A stretch of 5,337 nucleotides of DNA, taken from an uncultured Ruminococcus sp. (GTDB lineage Bacteria; Bacillota; Clostridia; Oscillospirales; Ruminococcaceae). The first letter of the stretch is position 1, and each line of letters opens with the position of its first letter. Location: assembly GCA_946186215.1 (NCBI GenBank), contig CAMHMM010000157.1, forward strand, positions 1-5,337, written 5' to 3'. The position numbers and the translations under genes are program-made. The notes under the pieces were generated by a model. The model saw only the letters and a list, made by a program, of their open reading frames with translations. It ran no database searches and had not been told where the DNA came from. Below, in pieces: positions 1-4,697 of the stretch.

Positions 1-1840
1 ACAGCTTGGCAGGCTCAAGGTTGGCCACGAGGATTATCTTCTTTCCGATAAGCTCCTCGGGAGTGTACCACTGGGCGATACCCGAAACCACCTGTCTTGT
101 GCCGAAGCCGTCGTCAAGCTCAAGGCGCAGCAGCTTCTTGGATTTCTTTATCTTTTCGGCGGTCTTTATCTGAGCTATGCGCAGATCGACCTTGCCGAAA
201 TCGTCGATATTGATAAGCTCGGAAATGGGAACGAGGTCAGCGGCAGGCTCGGGAGCGCCCGATGTTGCCTTGAAGATATCCTCAAGCTCCTGAAGCTCTT
301 TAGCCACATCGATCCTGGGGAAGATGATCTCGCCCTTGTGGACGGTGACATTTGCGGGGAGAACGCCCCACTTGCCCGCATTCTCATAGCCTGTGGTGCT
401 GTCGCAGCGGCCGGAGCCTATCTGCTCCCATACAACGGGCATTTTCGAGGGCATGAAGGGGAACAGGAGGGTGGTTGTTATGCGGATGACCTCGAGGAGA
501 TTATAAAGCACTGTTGCAAGGCGGGGTTTCTTTGACTCATCCTTTGCGAGTATCCAGGGCTCGGTCTCGTCGATATACTTGTTTGCTCTTGAAACGACCT
601 TGAATATCTCAGCCAGTGCGAGATTGAGGGTAGTCTCGTCGATGCACTTATCAACGGTACCGCGCAGAGCTGTGGCCATTGAGATAAGATCCTCATCCAC
701 ATCGCCGCTTTCCCTTTCGGTGATGAGCGTGCCGCCGAAATACTTGTCGGCCATGGCAACGGTACGGGAAACAAGGTTGCCCAGATCATTTGCCAGATCG
801 GAGTTGATGCGGTTGATCATGATCTCGTTGGAGAAGTCCGAATCCGCACCCAGAGCCATTTCACGAAGGATATGGTAGCGTATGGCATCCGTGCCGTAGC
901 GCTCGCCGAGGATCTTGGGATCCACCACATTGCCGATGGATTTGGACATTTTTGTGCCCTTGAAGGTGATCCAGCCGTGTACTGCGAGATGCTTGGGCAG
1001 CGGAAGATCGAGAGCCATGAGCATTGCAGGCCAGATTATTGCATGGAAGCGCATGATATCCTTTGCGACCATATGCACATCAGCAGGCCAGTATTTGTCA
1101 TAGTCGTTATGGGCGCTGTTTTCGTAGCCGAGGGCGGTGATATAGTTGGAAAGCGCATCCACCCATACATACACCACATGGTCGGTATCAAAATCCACGG
1201 GGATGCCCCATTTGAAGGATGTTCTCGAAACGCACAGATCCTCCAGACCGGGACGGATGAAGTTGTTTACAAGCTCTGTTGCCCTTGTCTTGGGGCGCAG
1301 ATAGTCTGTTTCGGTGAGGAGCTTTTCAAGTCTCTCTGCAAAGGGGGACATTTTGAAGAAATACGCCTCTTCCTTAGCCTCGATAACGGGGCGGTGGCAC
1401 TCGGGACAGCAGCCGTTCTCATCGAGCTGTGTCTGTGTCCAGAAGCTTTCGCAGGGAGTGCAGTACTTGCCGGAATACTCGCCCTTGTAGATATAGCCCC
1501 TGTCGTAGAGCTCGCGGAATATCTTCTGCACGGCCTCAACATGGTAATCGTCAGTGGTGCGGATATAGCGGTCATAGCTTATATTCATATAGCTCCAGAG
1601 ATCCTTGAATATGGCAACGATCCTGTCCACATACTCCTTGGGGCTGATGCCTTCGGCCGCTGCCTTTTCCTCGATCTTCTGACCGTGCTCATCGGTTCCT
1701 GTAAGGAACATGACATCATAGCCCTGCATCCTCTTGTAGCGTGCGATGGAATCGCAGGCTGTTGTGGTGTAGCAGTGCCCGATATGGGGATTTCCCGACG
1801 GGTAGTAGATCGGTGTGGTGATGTAGAATGTCTTTGCCAT
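1..1840 (-). CDS. metG: Methionine--tRNA ligase (MetRS), C-terminal end cut by window edge
   Basis: This gene encodes methionyl-tRNA synthetase, the cytosolic class I enzyme that charges tRNA-Met with methionine using ATP. The window holds 613 codons with no stop. The N terminus reads MAKTFYITTPIYYPSGNPHI, with the HIGH signature at residues 19-22 and TGTDEHGQK near 47-55. A zinc knuckle is formed by CTPC (127-130) and CPEC (145-148). KMSKS is at 297-301 within FKGTKMSKSIGN, followed by the helical anticodon-binding domain. From about residue 545 a Trbp111/EMAPII-like tRNA-binding domain begins (FGKVDLRIAQI) and runs to ANLEPAKL at the edge. Bacterial MetRS with this extra domain is usually about 640-670 residues, so roughly 30-50 residues are missing. 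The ATG at 1840 is chosen because GGAGGA lies 7 nt upstream; another ATG at 1845 is out of frame and only 2 nt from that site. A consensus promoter lies upstream and no T-box is seen. Confidence 0.97.
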   Translation of the reverse strand, partial: MAKTFYITTPIYYPSGNPHIGHCYTTTACDSIARYKRMQGYDVMFLTGTDEHGQKIEEKAAAEGISPKEYVDRIVAIFKDLWSYMNISYDRYIRTTDDYHVEAVQKIFRELYDRGYIYKGEYSGKYCTPCESFWTQTQLDENGCCPECHRPVIEAKEEAYFFKMSPFAERLEKLLTETDYLRPKTRATELVNNFIRPGLEDLCVSRTSFKWGIPVDFDTDHVVYVWVDALSNYITALGYENSAHNDYDKYWPADVHMVAKDIMRFHAIIWPAMLMALDLPLPKHLAVHGWITFKGTKMSKSIGNVVDPKILGERYGTDAIRYHILREMALGADSDFSNEIMINRINSDLANDLGNLVSRTVAMADKYFGGTLITERESGDVDEDLISMATALRGTVDKCIDETTLNLALAEIFKVVSRANKYIDETEPWILAKDESKKPRLATVLYNLLEVIRITTTLLFPFMPSKMPVVWEQIGSGRCDSTTGYENAGKWGVLPANVTVHKGEIIFPRIDVAKELQELEDIFKATSGAPEPAADLVPISELINIDDFGKVDLRIAQIKTAEKIKKSKKLLRLELDDGFGTRQVVSGIAQWYTPEELIGKKIILVANLEPAKL

Positions 1841-1847
1841 TTCATGT

Positions 1848-1853
1848 TCCTCC
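1848..1853 (-). promoter_or_regulatory. Ribosome binding site of metG (GGAGGA)
   Basis: On the minus strand GGAGGA ends 7 nt before the ATG at 1840. An overlapping ATG at 1845 sits only 2 nt from it and opens a different frame, so this site decides the start of metG. Confidence 0.9.
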
Positions 1854-1914
1854 AGTATACACGGGAGCGGTCATGCTTCCGTTATTGCCAAATATAGAAT
1901 TGCTCTATTGAATA

Positions 1915-1943
1915 ATTATAGCACAACACGATACGAATTGCAA
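1915..1943 (-). promoter_or_regulatory. Sigma-A-type promoter of metG
   Basis: On the minus strand a -35 box TTGCAA (1938-1943, 4 of 6 consensus bases) is separated by exactly 17 nt from a perfect -10 box TATAAT (1915-1920). The -10 is preceded by TGC, giving an extended TGn element. Transcription should begin near 1908, leaving a 5' leader of about 68 nt. That is too short for a T-box, and no T-box antiterminator motif is present. The core 11-mer TGTGCTATAAT recurs in the promoter at 2903-2931. Confidence 0.85.
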
Positions 1944-1953
1944 GTGTAAAATT

Positions 1954-2003
1954 CACCCGGTCGGCAAGGCAGGCAGAGCCTGCACCCACCCGGTCGGCAA
2001 GGC
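1954..2003. repeat. Tandem 17-bp repeat, period 33 bp, with hairpin between
   Basis: The 17-mer CACCCGGTCGGCAAGGC occurs exactly twice, at 1954-1970 and 1987-2003. Overlapping the end of the first unit is a perfect hairpin, GCAGGC-AGA-GCCTGC (1969-1983). The second unit forms GTCGGC-AAG-GCCGAC (1993-2007). GTCGGC of the first unit (1960-1965) could instead pair with GCCGAC at 2002-2007, so the two units offer competing folds. The array ends about 10 bp upstream of the metG -35 box, and its function is unknown. Confidence 0.85.
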
Positions 2004-2060
2004 CGACAGCTACCCGTAAGCTAATTTGATGGGTAATGTTCATTTGTTGCTCGAAACTTT
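1993..2060. repeat. 68-bp hairpin repeat, copy 1 of 2
   Basis: This copy aligns by eye with 2618-2684, with 53 matching columns of 68 (14 substitutions and one 1-nt gap). It starts with the hairpin GTCGGC-AAG-GCCGAC (1993-2007). A second stem follows, TACCC (2011-2015) with GGGTA (2031-2035), and then the conserved tail CATTTGT-T-GCTCGAA-A-CTTT. The layout, short GC hairpins in noncoding DNA present in more than one copy, resembles REP-like or MITE-like elements, but I do not recognise a named family. It could also be a structured RNA, and the transcribed strand cannot be decided from the sequence. Confidence 0.75.
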
Positions 2061-2087
2061 CATTTCTGCTCTGCTTAAAGCGGAAAA

Positions 2088-2133
2088 GCCTCCCTCGGGG
2101 AGGGAGGTGCCGAGCGTAGTGAGGCGGAGGGAG
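2088..2133. repeat. CCTCCCTC/GAGGGAGG palindromic repeat element
   Basis: A perfect 8-bp stem, CCTCCCTC (2089-2096) with GAGGGAGG (2100-2107), closes a GGG loop. It is followed by GTGCCGAGCGTAGTGAGGCG and a second GGAGGGAG (2126-2133), which can compete for the same left arm. The pattern resembles intergenic repeats I recall from gut Firmicutes, though I could not check this. Read leftward (minus strand), the stem is followed by CTTTTCCGCTTT, so it may also act as a terminator for a minus-strand transcript. Confidence 0.7.
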
Positions 2134-2171
2134 AACGCCCGCAGATATTAACAAAAATGTGCATTTTCATC

Positions 2172-2207
2172 TCCGACACAAATACTATCGTTAATGTGTT
2201 TGTCGGA
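2172..2207. repeat. Inverted repeat TCCGACA/TGTCGGA
   Basis: TCCGACA (2172-2178) and TGTCGGA (2201-2207) are perfect 7-bp arms around a 22-nt, A/T-rich loop. Just to the left is a near-palindrome, AAAATG-TG-CATTTT (2153-2166). If the candidate leftward promoter at 2246-2273 is real, this would be the first hairpin of that transcript. It could equally be a protein-binding site or chance. Confidence 0.5.
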
Positions 2208-2245
2208 TATCAGATAGAACGCTGCCTGTAGTTATATCGTGATAT

Positions 2246-2273
2246 ATTATCCACATAATTTGTTCCGTTTCAA
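2246..2273 (-). promoter_or_regulatory. Candidate leftward promoter inside the noncoding region
   Basis: On the minus strand TTGAAA (2268-2273, 5 of 6 consensus) is spaced 16 nt from GATAAT (2246-2251, 5 of 6). Transcription would start near 2239 and run toward metG. It could make a short RNA of about 150 nt ending at the stem plus T-rich stretch near 2083-2107, or a long alternative leader of about 400 nt for metG. No coding frame fits immediately downstream. A match of this quality can arise by chance in A/T-rich DNA. Confidence 0.35.
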
Positions 2274-2312
2274 CGGTAGCCTGTTGTCTTAAGCTGTATA
2301 TTTGCAGCGAGT

Positions 2313-2400
2313 CAAAGGGGATGAAACACCAGAGGGACGGAGCATTCATTTGAAATAACGGCTGTATTTGTGCGCCGTCCCTCTTCGTTTCTCCCCTTTG
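2313..2400. repeat. Long imperfect hairpin with about 23 paired bases
   Basis: The left arm (2313-2340) and right arm (2375-2400) are inverted copies. Starting outside, 9 bp pair perfectly (CAAAGGGGA), then one bulged T, then 5 bp (GAAAC), a 4-by-3 internal loop, and 9 bp perfect (GAGGGACGG). The loop of 34 nt (2341-2374) is unstructured to the eye. No U-tract follows on either strand, so it is not a standard terminator. I see no target-site duplication at its edges. It may be the folded core of a noncoding RNA, a remnant of a miniature inverted-repeat element, or an mRNA processing hairpin. Confidence 0.85.
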
Positions 2401-2617
2401 TATCCCCTTTTCCCCACTCTTTTGTAATTTGCTTCCCGTTTGGACACCGTTTATAACCCACTCAGATTTTTGGGCACACTAAATCTTACATTCGCTCAGG
2501 TGTGTTCTGTGGGGACTGTCGCCGATGTATGACTGCTTTCTGCTTCATTTATCTTACCCTGTCATTCTGTCAGAGACCTGCTCTTAAGCTTATCAACCTC
2601 TCATATTAGTTTGTTCG

Positions 2618-2684
2618 GCGGGCAAAGCCCGCAGTTACCCGTATGTTTATTTGTGGGTAACTCTCATTTGTGGCTCGAAGCTTT
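2618..2684. repeat. 68-bp hairpin repeat, copy 2 of 2
   Basis: This is the second, direct-orientation copy of the element at 1993-2060. Its first hairpin is GCGGGC-AAA-GCCCGC (2618-2632). The second is GTTACCC (2634-2640) with GGGTAAC (2655-2661), a perfect 7-bp stem around a 14-nt loop. The tail CATTTGT-G-GCTCGAA-G-CTTT follows. Two base pairs of the first stem differ from copy 1, and both partners have changed in each, so pairing is kept. Copy 2 lacks the extra tandem unit seen to the left of copy 1. Confidence 0.75.
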
Positions 2685-2829
2685 AGTTCACCGCCGAATC
2701 GATCGATGCGAAAAAATATTTTCAAAAAAATTGTCCTTTTTCACGGGATCATCGGTTAAAGATACAGAAGCGAAAAAATAATCTCCTTGATCCCCTCCTT
2801 AAAAATCTCTATTTTATCCCAAATGATCA

Positions 2830-2857
2830 GGCGGAGCCGATTGCAGACGGCTCCGCC
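2830..2857. repeat. Perfect 10-bp GC-rich hairpin upstream of the DUF gene
   Basis: GGCGGAGCCG (2830-2839) and CGGCTCCGCC (2848-2857) pair perfectly around the 8-nt loop ATTGCAGA. Outside it, ATGAT (2823-2827) and ATCAT (2861-2865) can extend the stem past a small internal loop. No run of Ts follows on either strand, and no gene ends here, so its role as a terminator is uncertain. It lies 45 bp before the -35 box of the DUF4298/DUF1653 gene and may insulate that promoter from upstream transcription. Confidence 0.8.
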
Positions 2858-2902
2858 TTAATCATGTTATGCGATATGTTTTTGTCTGGTTGCAACAGAT
2901 CG

Positions 2903-2931
2903 TTGAATCTGATCCGCATATGTGCTATAAT
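2903..2931 (+). promoter_or_regulatory. Sigma-A-type promoter of the DUF4298/DUF1653 gene
   Basis: TTGAAT (2903-2908, 4 of 6) lies exactly 17 nt before a perfect TATAAT (2926-2931), with TGC directly before it as an extended -10. The start site should be near 2938, giving a leader of about 30 nt. The 11-mer TGTGCTATAAT is identical to that in the metG promoter. The position of this promoter shows that the upstream in-frame ATGs at 2864 and 2930 are not the start codon. Confidence 0.85.
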
Positions 2932-2953
2932 GATACAGGATAAGATCCGCCGG

Positions 2954-2960
2954 AAAGGAG
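2954..2960 (+). promoter_or_regulatory. Ribosome binding site AAAGGAG
   Basis: AAAGGAG ends 8 nt before the ATG at 2969, and fixes that codon as the start rather than the ATG at 2864, which lies upstream of the promoter. Confidence 0.9.
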
Positions 2961-2968
2961 CCGATAAA

Positions 2969-3478
2969 ATGACAGAGGACAGAATAACAAGGATAACGCT
3001 GATGGAGCAGCGGATGAACATGCTCATCGCCTGGCTCGGTGAAGATACCGCCCTGACAGATGATATCGCGGAAGCGTATCGGGCGCTCAATGATTATTAC
3101 AGCAGCGGCGACTGGCGCAGCGATTATGAAGCAGACGAAAACGGCGGGCTACCCGACGGACTGCCGCGCGGTGTCCTTTCACAGGACGGGCTCTACGATG
3201 TGCTGACGGAATTTGAAGAGAAGATCAGAGATAGCAGGCACCCTATGACCTATGAGGAGGCTGCGGCGTTTGTTACACCTGGCCGGTACCGCCACTTCAA
3301 GGGCAATGAATATGAAGTGATCGGTATTGCACGGCATTCGGAAACATCCGAGCCTATGGTGGTGTACCGCGCACTGTACGGCGAGGGCGGACTGTGGACA
3401 CGCCCTGCGAATATGTGGAACGAGACTGTGTGCAGGGACGGAAGGATATTCAAAAGATTTGAGCGGATAGAGCCTTAA
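2969..3478 (+). CDS. Protein of unknown function, DUF4298-like plus DUF1653-like domains
   Basis: The product is 169 residues with no signal peptide and no membrane segment, so it is probably cytosolic. Residues about 5-87 resemble DUF4298: helical, with a YYSSGDW motif (43-49), an acidic DYEADENG (52-59) and LPRGVLSQDGLYDVL (65-79). Residues about 104-167 resemble DUF1653: GRYRHFKGNEYEV (105-117), GIARHSET (119-126), VVYRALYG (131-138), LWTRPANMW (142-150) and a final RFERI. DUF1653 proteins usually stand alone as a small domain of about 60-70 residues, so this is a joined form. Neither family has a function I can name. The aromatic and histidine-rich conserved core suggests ligand or nucleic-acid binding, but that is inference. 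The gene has its own promoter, faces trpS tail to tail and appears to be a single-gene transcript. A longer frame starting at 2864 would include the promoter, so it is rejected. Confidence 0.9.
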   Translation: MTEDRITRITLMEQRMNMLIAWLGEDTALTDDIAEAYRALNDYYSSGDWRSDYEADENGGLPDGLPRGVLSQDGLYDVLTEFEEKIRDSRHPMTYEEAAAFVTPGRYRHFKGNEYEVIGIARHSETSEPMVVYRALYGEGGLWTRPANMWNETVCRDGRIFKRFERIEP

Positions 3479-3485
3479 CGGTTTT

Positions 3486-3514
3486 CTGCAGATCAATGCT
3501 TTAATGATCAGCAG
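3486..3514. repeat. Hairpin just after the DUF4298/DUF1653 stop codon
   Basis: CTGCAGATCA (3486-3495) pairs with TGATCAGCAG (3505-3514) except for one central A-A mismatch, around a 9-nt loop. It begins 8 nt after the TAA stop. It is only moderately GC-rich and has no T-run after it on the plus strand, so it is more likely an mRNA 3' structure or weak terminator than a classical intrinsic terminator. Confidence 0.5.
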
Positions 3515-3538
3515 TAAACGGTTGAACTTAAATACTGA

Positions 3539-3568
3539 CGGCGGCTCCGAAAGAAAACGAAGCCGCCG
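3539..3568. terminator. Probable bidirectional terminator between converging genes
   Basis: CGGCGGCT (3539-3546) and AGCCGCCG (3561-3568) form a perfect 8-bp GC-rich stem around a 14-nt A-rich loop. It lies midway between the stop of the plus-strand DUF gene (3478) and the stop of minus-strand trpS (3611), as expected of a shared terminator. The T-tracts are weak: AATGTTTATCCTGTGTTTT follows on the plus strand, and TCAGTATTTAAG on the minus. Confidence 0.65.
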
Positions 3569-3610
3569 AATGTTTATCCTGTGTTTTATTTAGCTGACAT
3601 ACCCAGAGGA

Positions 3611-4606
3611 TCAGAGCTGTAAAAAGCCTACCTTCTTGTATGCCTTGGAAACGGTGCGGTATGCTATGCGCTCAGCCTTTTCCGCGCCCTTTGTGTAGCA
3701 GTCCTTGAGATAATCCTTGTCGGTCATGAGGCGGTCGAACTCGTTTCTTACAGGTGCCAAATGGTCGGACACAGCCTCGCCTACGGCGATCTTGAAATCA
3801 CCGTAGCCCTTGCCGTCGAATTCGCGCTCGATCTCGTCAAAGGACTTGCCGGTAACGCAGGAATATATGGTGATAAGGTTGTTTATGCCGTCCTTGCCCT
3901 CGGCAAAGCGCACGCAGGTGTCGGAATCGGTGATAGCACGCTTGAATTTGCGGATGATCGTGTCCTTATCCTCGAGGATGAAGATGCAGGAATTGGGGTT
4001 CTCATCGGACTTGGACATCTTGGATGTGGGATCCTGCAGGCTCATTATCTTTGCGCCCACCTCGCCGATATATGCATCGGGGATAGTGAAGGTCTCGCCG
4101 TATTTCTGATTGAAGCGCTGAGCGATATCGCGGGCAAGCTCCAGATGCTGCTTCTGATCTATGCCCACGGGAACAAGATCGGACTGATAGAGCAGGATAT
4201 CTCCCGCCATGAGCACAGGGTAGGTGAAAAGTCCCGCATTGATATCGTCGGGGTGCTTTTCGGACTTGGCCTTGAACTGTGTCATTCTCGAAAGCTCGCC
4301 GAACTGTGTGGAGCAGGCGAGTACCCAGTTGAGCTCTGCGTGGCAGCGGTTGTGGCTCTGGATGAATGCGATGGAGCGCTCGGGATCTATCCCGCAGGCC
4401 AGCAGGAGAGCATATGCCTTCAGAGTGTTATGCCTGAGCGCAGTGGGATCCTGACGCACGGTGATGGCGTGCATATTGGCGATCATATAGATGCAGTTGT
4501 AATCCTCCTGCAGCTTTTTCCAGTTGCTCACCGCGCCGATGTAGTTGCCCAGTGTGAATGTTCCGGTGGGCTGGATGCCGCTGAGAATTATCTTCTTGTC
4601 CTTCAT
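3611..4606 (-). CDS. trpS: Tryptophan--tRNA ligase (TrpRS)
   Basis: This complete gene encodes 331 residues, the usual length for bacterial tryptophanyl-tRNA synthetase, a cytosolic class I homodimer that charges tRNA-Trp. The first signature is SGIQPTGTFTLGNYIGA (residues 9-25), in which TLGN (18-21) replaces HIGH. The substrate pocket includes YPVLMAGDILLY (129-140), with Asp136 at the position of the tryptophan-recognising aspartate of the Bacillus enzyme. VPVGIDQKQH (145-154) follows, and KMSKS is at 196-200 within DPTSKMSKSDENPNS. The start at 4606 has GAGGG 7 nt upstream. galT lies 91 nt upstream on the same strand with no obvious terminator or promoter in the gap, so the two may share a transcript. 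The T-box leader that often precedes trpS in Firmicutes is absent from this gap. The gene ends facing the DUF gene across a hairpin. Confidence 0.98.
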   Translation of the reverse strand: MKDKKIILSGIQPTGTFTLGNYIGAVSNWKKLQEDYNCIYMIANMHAITVRQDPTALRHNTLKAYALLLACGIDPERSIAFIQSHNRCHAELNWVLACSTQFGELSRMTQFKAKSEKHPDDINAGLFTYPVLMAGDILLYQSDLVPVGIDQKQHLELARDIAQRFNQKYGETFTIPDAYIGEVGAKIMSLQDPTSKMSKSDENPNSCIFILEDKDTIIRKFKRAITDSDTCVRFAEGKDGINNLITIYSCVTGKSFDEIEREFDGKGYGDFKIAVGEAVSDHLAPVRNEFDRLMTDKDYLKDCYTKGAEKAERIAYRTVSKAYKKVGFLQL

Positions 4607-4613
4607 TTTATAT

Positions 4614-4618
4614 CCCTC
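4614..4618 (-). promoter_or_regulatory. Ribosome binding site of trpS (GAGGG)
   Basis: On the minus strand GAGGG ends 7 nt before the ATG at 4606, supporting that start; the protein begins MKDKKIILSG, a usual TrpRS N terminus. Confidence 0.75.
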
Positions 4619-4636
4619 ATTTGTTATGTATTCGAT

Positions 4637-4657
4637 GCCGCCCCTTCGGGGGAAGGC
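4637..4657. repeat. GC hairpin with TTCG loop in the galT-trpS gap
   Basis: On the plus strand CCCC (4641-4644) and GGGG (4649-4652) close a TTCG tetraloop, and GCC (4637-4639) with GGC (4655-4657) extends the stem past an uneven internal loop. On the minus strand, the one transcribed here, the loop reads CGAA. No T-run follows in the galT direction, so it does not look like an efficient terminator. It may be a partial terminator, a stabilising or processing hairpin between galT and trpS, or a small dispersed repeat. Confidence 0.6.
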
Positions 4658-4697
4658 TATTGTCAGTGTGGTTTTATGCGGCTTCTTGGCAGTCAGA

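Larger units (their letters stand above)
1944..2902. other. Long intergenic region, no credible protein gene, many hairpins
   Basis: This stretch of almost 1 kb separates the divergent promoters of metG and the DUF4298/DUF1653 gene. I see no open frame on either strand with both a ribosome binding site and recognisable protein content. A 90-codon minus-strand frame (1882-2154) runs through the hairpin repeats and the metG promoter, so it is not counted. The region holds the tandem unit, the two copies of the 68-bp repeat, the CCTCCCTC element, the long hairpin and the GC hairpin listed separately. Between 2401 and 2617 I see only weak features. Between 2685 and 2829 the DNA is A/T-rich, with the palindrome ATCGATCGAT at 2698-2707, GCGAAAAAATA twice (2708-2718 and 2770-2780), and a GGGATCA/TGATCCC inverted pair (2745-2751 with 2788-2794). 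Confidence 0.8.

Noticed and set aside
872..1897. Plus-strand open frame of 341 codons antisense to metG
   Set aside because: It lies opposite a gene with unambiguous MetRS motifs, has no family resemblance, and such long antisense frames are a by-product of codon bias.
1882..2154. Minus-strand frame of 90 codons in the noncoding region
   Set aside because: It is translated from the hairpin repeats (giving a repeated LADRV peptide) and runs through the metG promoter; there is no convincing ribosome binding site.
1841..2250. T-box riboswitch upstream of metG
   Set aside because: No conserved antiterminator sequence was found on the minus strand, and the best promoter leaves a leader of only about 68 nt.
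2429..2457. Plus-strand promoter-like TTGCTT, 17 nt, TATAAC
   Set aside because: The -35 box matches only 3 of 6 bases and no gene or structured RNA start follows; chance is sufficient.
1954..2684. CRISPR array
   Set aside because: The direct repeats are too few, irregularly spaced (33 bp, then about 625 bp) and diverged, with no spacer pattern and no cas genes.
2686..2743. Short minus-strand frame from a GTG at 2743 (KKDNFFENIFSHRSIRR)
   Set aside because: It is only 18 codons, with no ribosome binding site at usable spacing. The AAGGAG-like sequences further upstream (about 2785-2800) are too far away.
2864..2968. N-terminal extension of the DUF4298/DUF1653 protein from ATG 2864
   Set aside because: It would place the start codon upstream of the promoter; the ATG at 2969 has AAAGGAG at ideal spacing and matches the start of the domain.
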